The notes beneath the pieces are model-generated. The model was not told where the DNA came from, searched no databases, and saw nothing but the letters and a program-made list of their open reading frames with translations. A stretch of 64,000 nucleotides of DNA from Leptolyngbya sp. SIOISBB. Lineage in GTDB: Bacteria > Cyanobacteriota > Cyanobacteriia > Phormidesmidales > Phormidesmidaceae. Below, in pieces: positions 37,892 to 47,232 of this stretch; the first letter of the stretch is position 1, and every line of letters starts with the position of its first letter. The stretch is from contig JAAHII010000001.1 in assembly GCA_010671905.1 (NCBI GenBank), positions 5,456,001 through 5,520,000 of the forward strand, given 5' to 3'. A program made the translations under genes and the position numbers.

Positions 37892-40694
37892 TTAGGAACT
37901 AAAAATGTCGAGCTGCTCAGCGGGATCTTCTTGCACGCTGCGACGTTTGCGCCGCCTGCCGTTGCCGTTGAACTGTGCCCCCTGGCGGAGACCGACAGCA
38001 ATTTTGCTGTGCTTTTCAATTTGGGACATGACCTCCCGTGCCCGCTGGATAACCGTGGGGGGCAAGCCCGCCAAACGTCCCGCCTCGATACCGTAGGAGC
38101 GATCGGCTCCCCCCGGTCGCACCTGATGCAAAAAGACAATTTGGTCAGGCATTTCTTTCACCGTTACCTGATAGTTAGCGACATTGTCGAGGATGCCTGC
38201 CAGTTCATTCAGCTCGTGATAGTGGGTGGCAAAAATCGTGCGGGCCCGGATCTCGCTCGCCAAATATTCCGCCACTGACCAGGCAATGGAAAGACCGTCA
38301 AAGGTGGCTGTGCCGCGGCCAATTTCGTCCAGCAGCACCAGGGAGCGATCGCTGGCATGATTCAAAATATTTGCCGTCTCGTTCATCTCGACCATGAAGG
38401 TGGATTGTCCGGTGGCGAGGTCATCAACCGCGCCGACCCGGGTAAAGATGCGATCGCAAATACCCAACCGGGCGGTACTGGCCGGAATGAAACTGCCGAC
38501 TTGTGCCATCAGCTGAACCAGACCAACTTGGCGGAGATAGCAGCTTTTGCCGCTAGCGTTGGGGCCGGTGAGGATGATGAGGTCGGGATGTTGGGGAGAT
38601 GGGGGGATGGGGGGATAGGGGGATGAGGATTGGGTTGCTGAGTGGCTGGGTGGCTGGGTATTAGGTGCTGGGTCTTGGGTTGCGGGTGCTGACTGCTGAC
38701 TGCCATTTTCTGACTTCTGACTTCTGACCTCTGACTTCTCAGCCCCACCGAGTTCCGTTGAGTTGGGGACGAAGAAACCAGCGGGGAGCAGCTGTTCCAC
38801 CACGGGGTGGCGGCCATCGGCAATCGCGATATCGCGGCCATTGGTCATCTGGGGACAGCAGTAGCCTTGGTAGATAGCGACTTCGGCGAGTCCGGCGAGC
38901 ACATCAGCGGCGGCGACGCCTTGGGCGACTTGACGGATGAGGTCAGCGTGTTGGCCGACGAGTTCCCGCAGCTGTTGAAAGATTTCGTATTCCAGGCTGT
39001 GAATCTGTTCTTGGGTGTTAAAGACGCGGGCTTCCCGTTCTTTGAGTTCGGGGGTGATGTAGCGTTCTTCGTTGGTTAGGGTTTGTTTGCGAATGTAGTC
39101 GTCAGGGGCCTGACTCGACTTGCTGCGAGAGATGCTGATGTAGTAGCCAAAGGCTTTGTTGAAGCCGACTTTTAGGGTGGAGATGCCGGTGCGTTCTCGT
39201 TCGGCGGGCTCTAGCTTGGCGATCCAGTCCTGATCGCCTTTGATCTGATCTCGTAGTTTGTCCAGATCAGCGTTCACCCCGGGGCGAATGAGATTGCCTT
39301 CGGTGAGGTAAAGGGGCGGGCTCTCGACCAGGTGCGATCGCAGCGTGTCCCCCCAGTTTTTCTAGATCCGGAGGCACATGCTGCAGCGCCTGCAAATAAG
39401 GCGACTCGACGGCTTCCACCAGAGCCGCGAGGATGGGCAACCGGGCAAAGGAATCAGCGAGAGCCACCAAGTCGCGGCCATTGGCAGTGCCGGAACCAGC
39501 GCGTCCCGCCAGCCGCTCTAGATCGTAGATTTGCTTCAGCTGCTGCTGTAGAGACGTGCGGAGGGAACCGTCGTCCACCAACTCTTGAATCGTGGTTTGG
39601 CGCTCTTGAATTTTCTCTACAGACAACAGCGGTTGCAACAACCAGCGCCGTAGCGCCCGTCCGCCCATCGCCGTCACGGTGCGATCGAGCGCCCACAGCA
39701 AGGAACCGTTGTAGGTGCCGTCGCGACAGGTTTGGGTGATTTCCAAGTTGCGGCGAGTTTGGTGATCGAGCACGAGGAAGTCGCTGAGCACATAGGTGCT
39801 GAGCAGTTGTAGCGGCACCTGGGTATCTTTTTGGGTGTCTTCCAGGTATTCCAGCAGGCCACCGGCAGCACGGACGGCCAGGGGCAGGTGATCACAGCCG
39901 ATGCCTTCGAGAGATCGCAGCCGAAAGGTCTGCAGCAGTCGCTGACGCGCTTCGGTGTGGGAAAAGGAGCCCTGCGATCGCAGCGTGTAGCAAAACTGAC
40001 GGGGCAAGCATTCCGGCAGTTGATCCGACGCTTCTCCTGGACGCAACATGGCTCGCAGGTCGGGAGTATCGGTGGGGAACAGGGTTTCCGAGGGTTGCAG
40101 GCGCATCAGCTCCTGACCCACTTGGTCAAGATCAGTGTGCTGGGTGGTAAAAAACTCGCCGGTGGACACGTCGGCGTAGGCCAGTCCCCAGCTTTGTCCG
40201 GCCAGTACGACTGCAGCGAGAAAGTTATTGCGGCGGGCGCTCAGCATCCCTTCTTCAATGACGGTGCCGGGGGTAATGACGCGGGTAACTTCCCGTTTTA
40301 CCAAGCCTTGAGCCTGAGCCGGGTCTTCCACTTGATCGCAGATGGCGACGGCGTAGCCTTTTTCCACCAGTTGGATGCAGTAGCGATCCAGCGCATGGTG
40401 AGGAATGCCCGCCATCGGCACCCGCCCGACCACTTTGCCGCACTCTTTGCTGGTCAGGACCAGTTCGAGTTCGCGAGCAATAGTGATGCCATCTTCAAAA
40501 AAGGTTTCAAAAAAGTCGCCGACCCGATACAGCAGCAGCGCGTGGGGATATTCCTGCTTGACCTGCACGTAGTGACGCATCATCGGCGTCAGGTCGTCGA
40601 TGTTCACGTCCTGACAGTTGGCATAGCGGACGGTGTGTTTCGCCAGGCGTTCGGGGATGCCGTGATTGGCTTCGTTGTCGGCAGGCGCGATCAT
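37892..40694 (-). CDS. mutS: DNA mismatch repair protein MutS (one extra base)
   Basis: MutS recognises mismatches and starts repair. The mismatch-binding part starts at ATG 40694 with GAGAGG upstream; [17 protein letters not shown] carries the Phe-x-Glu mismatch motif. The clamp and lever regions follow, then the frame breaks at C6 (39349-39354); one base fewer reads [14 protein letters not shown] and leads into the C-terminal ATPase. Walker A is GPNASGKS, ahead of EMNETANIL and the Walker B region [16 protein letters not shown]. After correction it encodes 933 residues. An in-frame low-complexity insertion (repeat feature at 38594-38740) lies just before Walker A. Errors in consensus are the simplest cause of the frameshift. 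Confidence 0.93.
38594..38740. repeat. Low-complexity heptamer repeat inserted in frame in mutS
   Basis: Between conserved VPNSTELGG and HPDLIILTG, the mutS frame carries about 50 residues rich in Ser, Gln and Pro ([20 protein letters not shown], then ATQDPAPNT). The DNA consists of tandem TCTGACT/TCTGACC units, TGGCTGGG units and GGGGGAT units, the same GAAGTCA family as at 609-641. Length is a multiple of three, so the ATPase frame survives. Confidence 0.8.
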
Positions 40695-41017
40695 AGCCCT
40701 CTCAAGGATGCACAAATATTCCCCCCGATTGTAGGGCTCACCTTTGAATGCTGACAGGGAAATGGGGTAAACAATTGCGATCGCCCCCTCCCACTGGTTT
40801 ATACCAGTTCTTCAGGATAGAGCTACAGATTGTAGTGGAGGGCTACGGGGGCAAGGGGGCGAAGGGGAAAGGATGTGTGGCTAGATTTAGAGAATCGGTA
40901 TTACTGGCGCTCGCGATCGCACTTTCCGAGCCAACATCAGCCATTTTCTCTAACTCAGCTCCATGACGGCAGCCAATCGCTTTAAATGCTGAAGCTGCTG
41001 ACCGGATACAAAAAAGC
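40695..41017. other. 323-base gap between mutS and the NACHT gene
   Basis: The gap separates two divergent genes. It contains a G-rich stretch and no credible protein. The right end should hold the promoter and ribosome-binding site of the downstream NACHT gene. A short frame from ATG 40987 (MLKLLTGYKKAWLSWKQ) ends at 41070 in another frame and could mark a frameshifted N-terminus of that gene. Confidence 0.35.
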
Positions 41018-44000
41018 TTGGCTATCTTGGAAACAAGTTTTGAGCCGAGACGAGCAATGCAGGCATTGAAAGGGTTCTGGCAGTTTCTCAACACTGATGT
41101 GCGGAAGATTCCCTGGGGGGAGCTGGCGGAACAAGGCATCGACGCTGTCACCGCGACCAGCGACCTGGGCACCACCCTGCGCGAGCAAGCCCCGAACCTG
41201 AAGCGGCTGCAACCCCATCTCCAGCAGATCGAGCCCTTTCTGCAAACGCTGGAATCGCCCGTGACCCAGCTCGCCGTCTCCGGCTTACCCTTCGTCTCTA
41301 TTGGCATCGACTTGCTGCGGATCTACCTGGATTTGTCGAAAACTGACCCCACTTATGAAAGTGCGGTGGCTATCGCTGCGCAATTGGCCTATCTGCAGAG
41401 TTTAGAAGCGGTGTTGGCACGGGTAGAGGATGACGCTGTTAACGCTAAGCTCCAGCACGTCTCGCTGCAAACGCTCATTGAGCGGCAGTTGGCGGGGTTA
41501 AAGACCGACCTGACCAACCGAGAAGCCGAAACCGTGACCAGCCGCTTTCGGGAGTCGGTGCTGGCGGAGCAGTTTAGTGAAGCACTGCAAGTCGTCTTGG
41601 TGCAGGCGGGACTCGCCCCGGCGACGGCGCAACGCTTGGCAGAGCGCATCAAGTGGGAAACTCCGCGCTATCTGTATCGTGCCATTGCGGAAGCGGGGGA
41701 CAGCGTCGCCCCGCTGGCGGCGATTTATCGCGCGGGAGGACAAGCCACCCTTGAGCGCTACGACAGCATCGAAAATTACCTCGAAACCCAGATAGCGCCC
41801 CTGCCGCAGCAGCAGGTATTTGACGAAGAAAATCCTCGCGTGACCTTCGCAGATCTGTATGTGGAGCTGAATGTGCAGCCGCTGACCCAGTCCGGCGAGG
41901 TTGACCGCAAGGCCGAGCCCATCAACATCCACGCTTGGGCGCAGGGGATTTTAGACGCAGCCGATCAGCAGCCCGACCAGCCGCGCCAGGTTATGTTTAT
42001 TGAAGGGGAAGCGGGCCGGGGTAAGTCGGTGTTTTGTCGCATGTTGGCGGATCGCGTGCGGCGGGAGCTGACTTTTGCTTACATTCCCATCGTGATTCGC
42101 TTGCGAAACTTGCGAGAGCTGGCCAATAACCTGACAGAAACCTTGGAAGACTGCCCCGATCTGGAACAATGGAGCTTTGTGCGGGGCGATCACGACTGGC
42201 TGGCAGATCGCAATACCCGCTTTTTGCTGATTTTGGACGGCTTTGATGAGCTGCTGCTAGAAGGGCGTGCCAGCGGCGGGCTGAAGGAATTTTTGCAGCA
42301 GGTGGCACTCTTTCAAGTACACAGTCACCATCAATGTGTGGTGACGGGTCGCCCTTTGGCGTTGCAGGGAGTAGATAAACTGATTACCCAGACCAAAAAT
42401 TTAGCCCGCGTGCGGCTTAAGCCGATGGGAGATCCTCTGCGGGAGCAGTGGCTGACGAATTGGCAACGCTGCTTTGGGGCCGCAGAAACCGCCAAATTTA
42501 GAGGGTTTCTGCAGGCGTGCCCAAAGGATATCAATGACACCCTGGCGCGGGAGCCGCTGCTGCTGTACCTGTTGGGGCGGCTTCATCGGGAAGGCCAATT
42601 GACGAAGACGATGTTTGCCGGGTCCAATGAGCAGCCCGGCAGCCCCACCGCCGCCAAGGTGTGCATCTATCGCGAATCGGTGAATTGGGTGCTGGCCAAG
42701 CAGCGTCAGGACGAAAACCTGCGGCTGTCGGGCCTGGAGGATTTGGAGGATTTGCGGGAGGTGCTACAAGAGGCGGCCCTGTGCGTGGTGCAGTCGGGCA
42801 ACGAAACGGCCCGAGTGACCATGCTGAAGCAGCGCTTTCAGGATACGACCAACCCGATCCGGCAATACTTAGAAATGGCCCAAACGGAAACGGCTCAGTC
42901 GGATGATGACGCCTTGAATAATCTGCTGACGACGTTTTACCTAAAGCCGAAGGAGGGGGAGCAGGGTTCAGTGGAGTTTGCCCACAAAAGCTTTGGGGAA
43001 TATCTATTGGCCGAACGGCTGATTTGTGCCTTTGAGGACTGGACAGAGTTGAACAAACGCCAGCGGCTGGTGATGGACGAAGGAGCTGTGAATGCCCAGA
43101 TTTATGACCTGTTGGGCTATGGCGGCTTGACGGTCGAAATTGTGGAGTATCTATTTGAGCTACTGAGCAAAAGTGATATTAATCGAGTGCAGCTCTTTGA
43201 GCGCCTGCACGGTTTTTATCAGCGCTGGCACGAGGGGGCGTTTATCAACCAGGGGTCCGTGGATGACCTGCCCCAGCAGGAAAATTTGCCCCTAAAGAAG
43301 ATGTTGCAGCTAAGGAATCAAGGCATTCCCATCGGGCTGAAGCAGGTCGACGTGTTTGCAGGGCTAAATGTGCTGATTTTGCTGTTTAAACTGCACGCCC
43401 AGGCCCAGCCCGACAGCTATCACACCCTGCCTGACGATGCGCCCGCCCCGACCATCACCTTTCACCCCTGCGGCACCCCGGACACCGAAACCTGGGACGC
43501 AGATCGGCTGCTCAACATCATTCACTATGCCGATTCCTTAGGGTTAGCTACGTTTACCCGCACGGTCGGGCCACATCTCGCGCGCGCCAACCTCACTCTC
43601 GCCAACCTCAGGAACGCTGTCCTCAGGAACGCCAACCTCACTCTCGCCAACCTCAGGAACGCCGTCCTCACGAGTGCTAACCTCCTTGGCGCCAGTCTTG
43701 TTAGCGCCGACCTCACGAGCGCCCAACTCGCGATCTCCCAACTCTTTGATACCAACCTCACGAGCGCCAACCTCACGAGCGCCTATCTCTTCAGCGCCTA
43801 TCTCGATAACGCCGTCCTCACGAGCGTCAACCTCACGAGCGCCAACCTCACGAGCGCCAACCTCACAAGCGTCCACCTCAGGAACACCGTCCTCACGAGC
43901 GCCAACCTCACGAGCGCTAACCTCACGAGTGCCGTCCTCACGAGCGCCAACCTCACGAGCGCTAACCTCACGGGCGCCTATCTCGATAACGCCGTCCTCA

Positions 44001-44272
44001 CGAGCGCTAACCTCACGAGCGCTAACCTCACGAGCGCCATTTTGCTGAATACACAGTTAGGAAATGCCCAAAACCTCTCACAGGAACAACTAGCGGGCGC
44101 ATCGCCGCCACTACTGTGTGGTGCAACCCTGCCTGCCGATATCGCCCTTGACCCCAACCGCGACTGTGGCCAACTGCCCCAGGTGATGGCTGATCGCTAT
44201 CCTAAGGCTTTCGAGTCGGTCGAAGCCGCTGCGGAGTATGTGCGGCAGCAGGTGTCGTCAGCCGAGGTGTAG
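41018..44272 (+). CDS. NACHT-type STAND ATPase with pentapeptide-repeat C-terminus
   Basis: The 1084-residue protein has three parts. Residues 1 to about 300 are helical with a hydrophobic stretch (GLPFVSIGIDLLRIYLDLS). The NACHT ATPase follows, with Walker A GEAGRGKS (330-337) and Walker B FLLILDGFDEL (402-412), then a helical arm (FAHKSFGEYLLAERLI). The C-terminus has 32 uninterrupted pentapeptides (855-1014), ten of them TSANL. In bacteria NACHT proteins of this layout are STAND switches that oligomerise on sensing a signal, often for phage defence. A DUF6883/DUF4926 pair follows 186 bases downstream. Start is TTG 41018 or ATG 41057. Trigger and output are unknown. Confidence 0.9.
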   Translation: MAILETSFEPRRAMQALKGFWQFLNTDVRKIPWGELAEQGIDAVTATSDLGTTLREQAPNLKRLQPHLQQIEPFLQTLESPVTQLAVSGLPFVSIGIDLLRIYLDLSKTDPTYESAVAIAAQLAYLQSLEAVLARVEDDAVNAKLQHVSLQTLIERQLAGLKTDLTNREAETVTSRFRESVLAEQFSEALQVVLVQAGLAPATAQRLAERIKWETPRYLYRAIAEAGDSVAPLAAIYRAGGQATLERYDSIENYLETQIAPLPQQQVFDEENPRVTFADLYVELNVQPLTQSGEVDRKAEPINIHAWAQGILDAADQQPDQPRQVMFIEGEAGRGKSVFCRMLADRVRRELTFAYIPIVIRLRNLRELANNLTETLEDCPDLEQWSFVRGDHDWLADRNTRFLLILDGFDELLLEGRASGGLKEFLQQVALFQVHSHHQCVVTGRPLALQGVDKLITQTKNLARVRLKPMGDPLREQWLTNWQRCFGAAETAKFRGFLQACPKDINDTLAREPLLLYLLGRLHREGQLTKTMFAGSNEQPGSPTAAKVCIYRESVNWVLAKQRQDENLRLSGLEDLEDLREVLQEAALCVVQSGNETARVTMLKQRFQDTTNPIRQYLEMAQTETAQSDDDALNNLLTTFYLKPKEGEQGSVEFAHKSFGEYLLAERLICAFEDWTELNKRQRLVMDEGAVNAQIYDLLGYGGLTVEIVEYLFELLSKSDINRVQLFERLHGFYQRWHEGAFINQGSVDDLPQQENLPLKKMLQLRNQGIPIGLKQVDVFAGLNVLILLFKLHAQAQPDSYHTLPDDAPAPTITFHPCGTPDTETWDADRLLNIIHYADSLGLATFTRTVGPHLARANLTLANLRNAVLRNANLTLANLRNAVLTSANLLGASLVSADLTSAQLAISQLFDTNLTSANLTSAYLFSAYLDNAVLTSVNLTSANLTSANLTSVHLRNTVLTSANLTSANLTSAVLTSANLTSANLTGAYLDNAVLTSANLTSANLTSAILLNTQLGNAQNLSQEQLAGASPPLLCGATLPADIALDPNRDCGQLPQVMADRYPKAFESVEAAAEYVRQQVSSAEV
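43580..44059 (+). repeat. 15-bp tandem repeat encoding pentapeptides
   Basis: Thirty-two copies of a 15-base unit (consensus CTCACGAGCGCCAAC) code for TSANL and variants. Some neighbouring units are identical at DNA level, which indicates recent expansion or homogenisation. The repeat is also open in other frames, producing false reading frames on both strands. Confidence 0.9.
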
Positions 44273-44458
44273 CCGCCCGCAAGCGCGACGTCCTGGCTGA
44301 CGACACCGCCAATTCAGCCCAAGCGGCATCGCTACAATATCCTCATCCTGACATTGCCTAGCTAAAGCCAGTCACCATGCCCGAATCGAGCTGAATCTCG
44401 CGAAGGTCGTTCTTCAACCCCAAAAAAACGTGTAGAGCAGCAAAAAAGTTCAACGTAC

Positions 44459-44791
44459 ATGAAACTGTCAAACCCAGAACGAGCGGTGATTCCTGCCGAC
44501 AAGCTAGAAGGCTATGTCCTGAATCCCAACCATTCAGAAGGTCGCCATAAAGCGGTTGTTTTCCGCTCTGCCCTGGGTCTTGATCGAGCAAATGCTGATG
44601 AACTGCGGGAGGCACTGCGACAAGCCCTCAAATACAAAGACGCCACACCCACCAAACGCAATCCCTATGGTCAGAAATACCAAATTGATTTTGAGATGAT
44701 CCGCAAGGGTAAAAGCGCCATCATTAGAAGTATCTGGATTGTCAAAGATACTGAAAATTTCCCTCGACTGATCACCTGCTACATCCCCTAA
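44459..44791 (+). CDS. DUF6883 protein (toxin-like)
   Basis: The 110-residue protein matches DUF6883, a domain often found at the C-terminus of polymorphic toxins and also as a stand-alone gene. NPERAVIPADKLEGYVLNPN, HKAVVFRSALGLDRANADEL and GQKYQIDFEMIRKGKSAIIR are typical. It is read from ATG 44459 and is followed after 17 bases by a DUF4926 gene. This two-gene order recurs in other genomes by memory. A toxin activity is inference; the reaction is not known to me. Confidence 0.75.
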   Translation: MKLSNPERAVIPADKLEGYVLNPNHSEGRHKAVVFRSALGLDRANADELREALRQALKYKDATPTKRNPYGQKYQIDFEMIRKGKSAIIRSIWIVKDTENFPRLITCYIP

Positions 44792-44808
44792 CGTCAGGAG
44801 AACTGCCC

Positions 44809-45018
44809 ATGAAACACTTAGACGTCGTCGCCCTCACCCAAGACCTGCCTGAACTCAACCTACATAAAGGCCAAGTTGGCACCATTGTCGAAGTCTATGA
44901 GCCGACTGCCTTTGAAGTTGAATTTGTGGATCTCAATGGTCAAACCTATGCGGTCGAAACACTGACTGCGAGCCAGCTAATGCGACTATACTATGCCCCC
45001 TTGCCGCAAACAGCCTGA
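44809..45018 (+). CDS. DUF4926 protein
   Basis: The 69-residue protein fits DUF4926: LDVVALTQDLPELNLHKGQV, then GTIVEVYEPTAFEVEFVDLN and TASQLMRL. It is a small all-beta SH3-like protein. It follows the DUF6883 gene after 17 bases with a CAGGAGAA ribosome-binding site. The partner relation suggests an immunity or antitoxin role, which is an inference from position only. Confidence 0.78.
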   Translation: MKHLDVVALTQDLPELNLHKGQVGTIVEVYEPTAFEVEFVDLNGQTYAVETLTASQLMRLYYAPLPQTA

Positions 45019-45042
45019 AGATTTGATCGATTAGCTAACGTC

Positions 45043-45651
45043 TTAATAGCCCCGCGATCGCACCCCTTGTACCAACTTCACCGCCACATAGCTCAGCGCA
45101 ATGGTCAGCAGACCGGCCCCAATCCAGACCCGACCGACGTCTGCTAGCCACAGCCCCACCAAGGCCAAAGCTAACCCGTCCGCTAGCAGCACACCCGATC
45201 GCTCCCGCAAGCTAACCGATCGCAGTGGCGGATCGGCCTCGGGTTGCAGTTGGAGCCCTGCCGCCAGATTAAACCCAATGATGCTAATCATGATGGCTCC
45301 GGCCCCATACCCCAGCCAGCCCACTGCGGCCAGGTAGAACCCGATGAGTTGCCCCGCGATCGCCAGCAGCAATACGTAGTAGAACCGCACCAACCGGCGA
45401 TCGTCGACTAATTGCCCCACTGCCGCGACCTGGCGCAGATCCACCATGGCCATCCGCCCTTGTTCCATCCCGGTTAATAGGAGCCCTAACGCGAGCAGAC
45501 TGTGACTTAACCCCTGCTGAGAAAAAACTTGCCAGCCCAGGCCAATGATCGCAGGCCCGAAGAGGGGACCGCTGAGCCAGATCAGCGCTGGTGTCGGTTG
45601 GGGAGATCGAGTCGCAGCGGGAGGAGGTAGAGCGTCGGCCACGGTGGTCAA
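45043..45651 (-). CDS. Hypothetical multi-pass membrane protein
   Basis: The 202-residue protein has a Pro-rich N-terminus and about five hydrophobic segments, for example LIWLSGPLFGPAIIGLGWQV, FYYVLLLAIAGQLIGFYLAA and IGAGLLTIALSYVAVKLV. No family was recognised. It lies between DUF4926 (convergent, 24 bases apart) and the divergent tenA gene. Function unknown. Confidence 0.6.
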   Translation of the reverse strand: MTTVADALPPPAATRSPQPTPALIWLSGPLFGPAIIGLGWQVFSQQGLSHSLLALGLLLTGMEQGRMAMVDLRQVAAVGQLVDDRRLVRFYYVLLLAIAGQLIGFYLAAVGWLGYGAGAIMISIIGFNLAAGLQLQPEADPPLRSVSLRERSGVLLADGLALALVGLWLADVGRVWIGAGLLTIALSYVAVKLVQGVRSRGY

Positions 45652-45888
45652 GAACGTTTGTAGAGCAAAGGTTCAGTCAGCGTTATCACTAAACATAGGC
45701 ATGAAGCCATCGCCATTTTACTGACGGCTGTGCTGCAGCGATCGCTTTTTCTTCGCGACCACCCGTCCACATGGATCAATATGGCTCCTACTCACGCACG
45801 CTGGAATCCTGAACTTTGCAGAGTGATGAGTGTCTCTGATGCCGATACTTTGTCACAATCAACAGTGTTGTTTGCGATGCGGTTTACG

Positions 45889-46515
45889 ATGCCTTTGACC
45901 TGTGAAGCTCTACTCTCTCAATATCCTGATGCTTGGCAGGAGGCGACGGTTCATCCTTTTTTGACCCAGTGCCAAGCGGGGACGATTCGTCCGACGCAGT
46001 TTAATACCTGGCTGGTGCAGGATTATCGGTTCGTGACTGAGTTCACGCGGTTTGTCGGGCGCACGTTGGCGGCAGCTCCCGATGGCGATTTAGATGTGCT
46101 GCTGAGTGGCTTAAATGCGCTGCAGGATGAGTTGAACTGGTTTCGAGAGAAGGCGGCGGAGCGATCGCTTGACTTAGCTACCCCGCGCCAAAACACCTGC
46201 CAGAGCTACTGCGAGTTTATGGGGAGTTTGGTCAATGCTCCCTATGCGGTGCAGGCGACTGCCCTGTGGGCGATCGAATATGCCTATAACCAGGGCTGGC
46301 AGTTACCTGGGGCGATGCCTGCCCCCTATGGTGAATTTGCTGATCGCTGGGGGAATCCAGGCTTTACCGACTATGTAAAACTATTGGCGCAACAGGCCGA
46401 TGCGGCGCTCGCGATCGCCCCGCCAGCTAAACAACAAGCTGCAACCGCCGCTTTCCTGCGAGTCGCTGCCCTCGAAAAAGATTTTTGGCAGATGGCTTAC
46501 AATGCGGCAGCTTGA
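45889..46515 (+). CDS. tenA: TenA/THI-4 family protein
   Basis: TenA-family proteins salvage thiamin pyrimidine by hydrolysing aminopyrimidines. The 208-residue form starting at ATG 45889 (MPLTCEALLSQYPDAWQEAT) has the family length; a frame from 45730 adds an unlikely N-terminus. FNTWLVQDYRFVTEFTRFVG, a Cys-containing QSYCEFMGSLV and the C-terminal EKDFWQMAYNAA with the conserved Glu fit the family. Other cyanobacterial members act elsewhere, so the exact substrate is inferred. Confidence 0.85.
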   Translation: MPLTCEALLSQYPDAWQEATVHPFLTQCQAGTIRPTQFNTWLVQDYRFVTEFTRFVGRTLAAAPDGDLDVLLSGLNALQDELNWFREKAAERSLDLATPRQNTCQSYCEFMGSLVNAPYAVQATALWAIEYAYNQGWQLPGAMPAPYGEFADRWGNPGFTDYVKLLAQQADAALAIAPPAKQQAATAAFLRVAALEKDFWQMAYNAAA

Positions 46516-46748
46516 GTTCCCATAATGTCGCGCTTAGCTTGGCCCACCAGCGTTCTGTGGTGCCTGATGGGGGCTGTGACTATCTGATCTCAGATCGGCC
46601 TCCTCAGTCGATCCCTCAAATCCTTGCCAGAAGCCGATTTGGTGAGTCCTGTTCATTAGTGTATTTTTGTTTCATAATGAGGGCTGTTCTCGGGTTGTTC
46701 GCCAAAATTAGCCCCATTATCCTGTCTTCAGTGATGTGAGTAGCGTTT

Positions 46749-47219
46749 ATGTCCTTGCCTCAACCAGCCCTTGACGTTGAGCCTTCCGAAAAAGTATTGT
46801 CTCTGCGACGCCAGCGCCAACAGCAACACCAGCGATCATTACGATCAGCTCGTTTTCGCGCTACCGGTTGGGAATTGACTGGACGCCTCACTGTCAATCT
46901 GATGCTGACCCTGGTGGCACTGGCAGCCTTGGCGAAATTGATCCCTTATTACCAAACTCAGCGGCAGGTCTTGCAAGAGTTAGAAGCCTCTATTGGCACC
47001 TTGCAAATTCATAATCAGCGGCTTCGCAGCGACTTTATCCGGTATTTTGACCCGGCCCAAACCAGCCAAGTTTTGCAAGAAAACGGTGCCCGTGAATCGG
47101 CTCAGCATGTGCCGATTGTTTGGGTCGATCAGCTCCCGACCCAGTTGAATGATCCCGCCGCTAGCTCCCCTGAAGCATCTGCAGAGGTCGCTCCAACGGA
47201 GACCGCCCCTATCGACTAG
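46749..47219 (+). CDS. Hypothetical single-pass membrane protein with coiled coil
   Basis: The 156-residue protein has a basic cytosolic N-terminus (LRRQRQQQHQRSLRSARFR), one membrane helix (VNLMLTLVALAALAKLIPYY), then a short heptad-like coil (QVLQELEASIGTLQIHNQRL) and an acidic tail. The topology is like FtsL/DivIC-type septation proteins, but sequence similarity is not enough to name it. The next gene is convergent, 13 bases away. Confidence 0.6.
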   Translation: MSLPQPALDVEPSEKVLSLRRQRQQQHQRSLRSARFRATGWELTGRLTVNLMLTLVALAALAKLIPYYQTQRQVLQELEASIGTLQIHNQRLRSDFIRYFDPAQTSQVLQENGARESAQHVPIVWVDQLPTQLNDPAASSPEASAEVAPTETAPID

Positions 47220-47232
47220 CTGGTTACGAACT

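Noticed and set aside
43525-44048. Long open frames on both strands across the pentapeptide region
   Set aside because: They arise because a 15-base repeat keeps every frame open; the products are simple repeats with no start signal.
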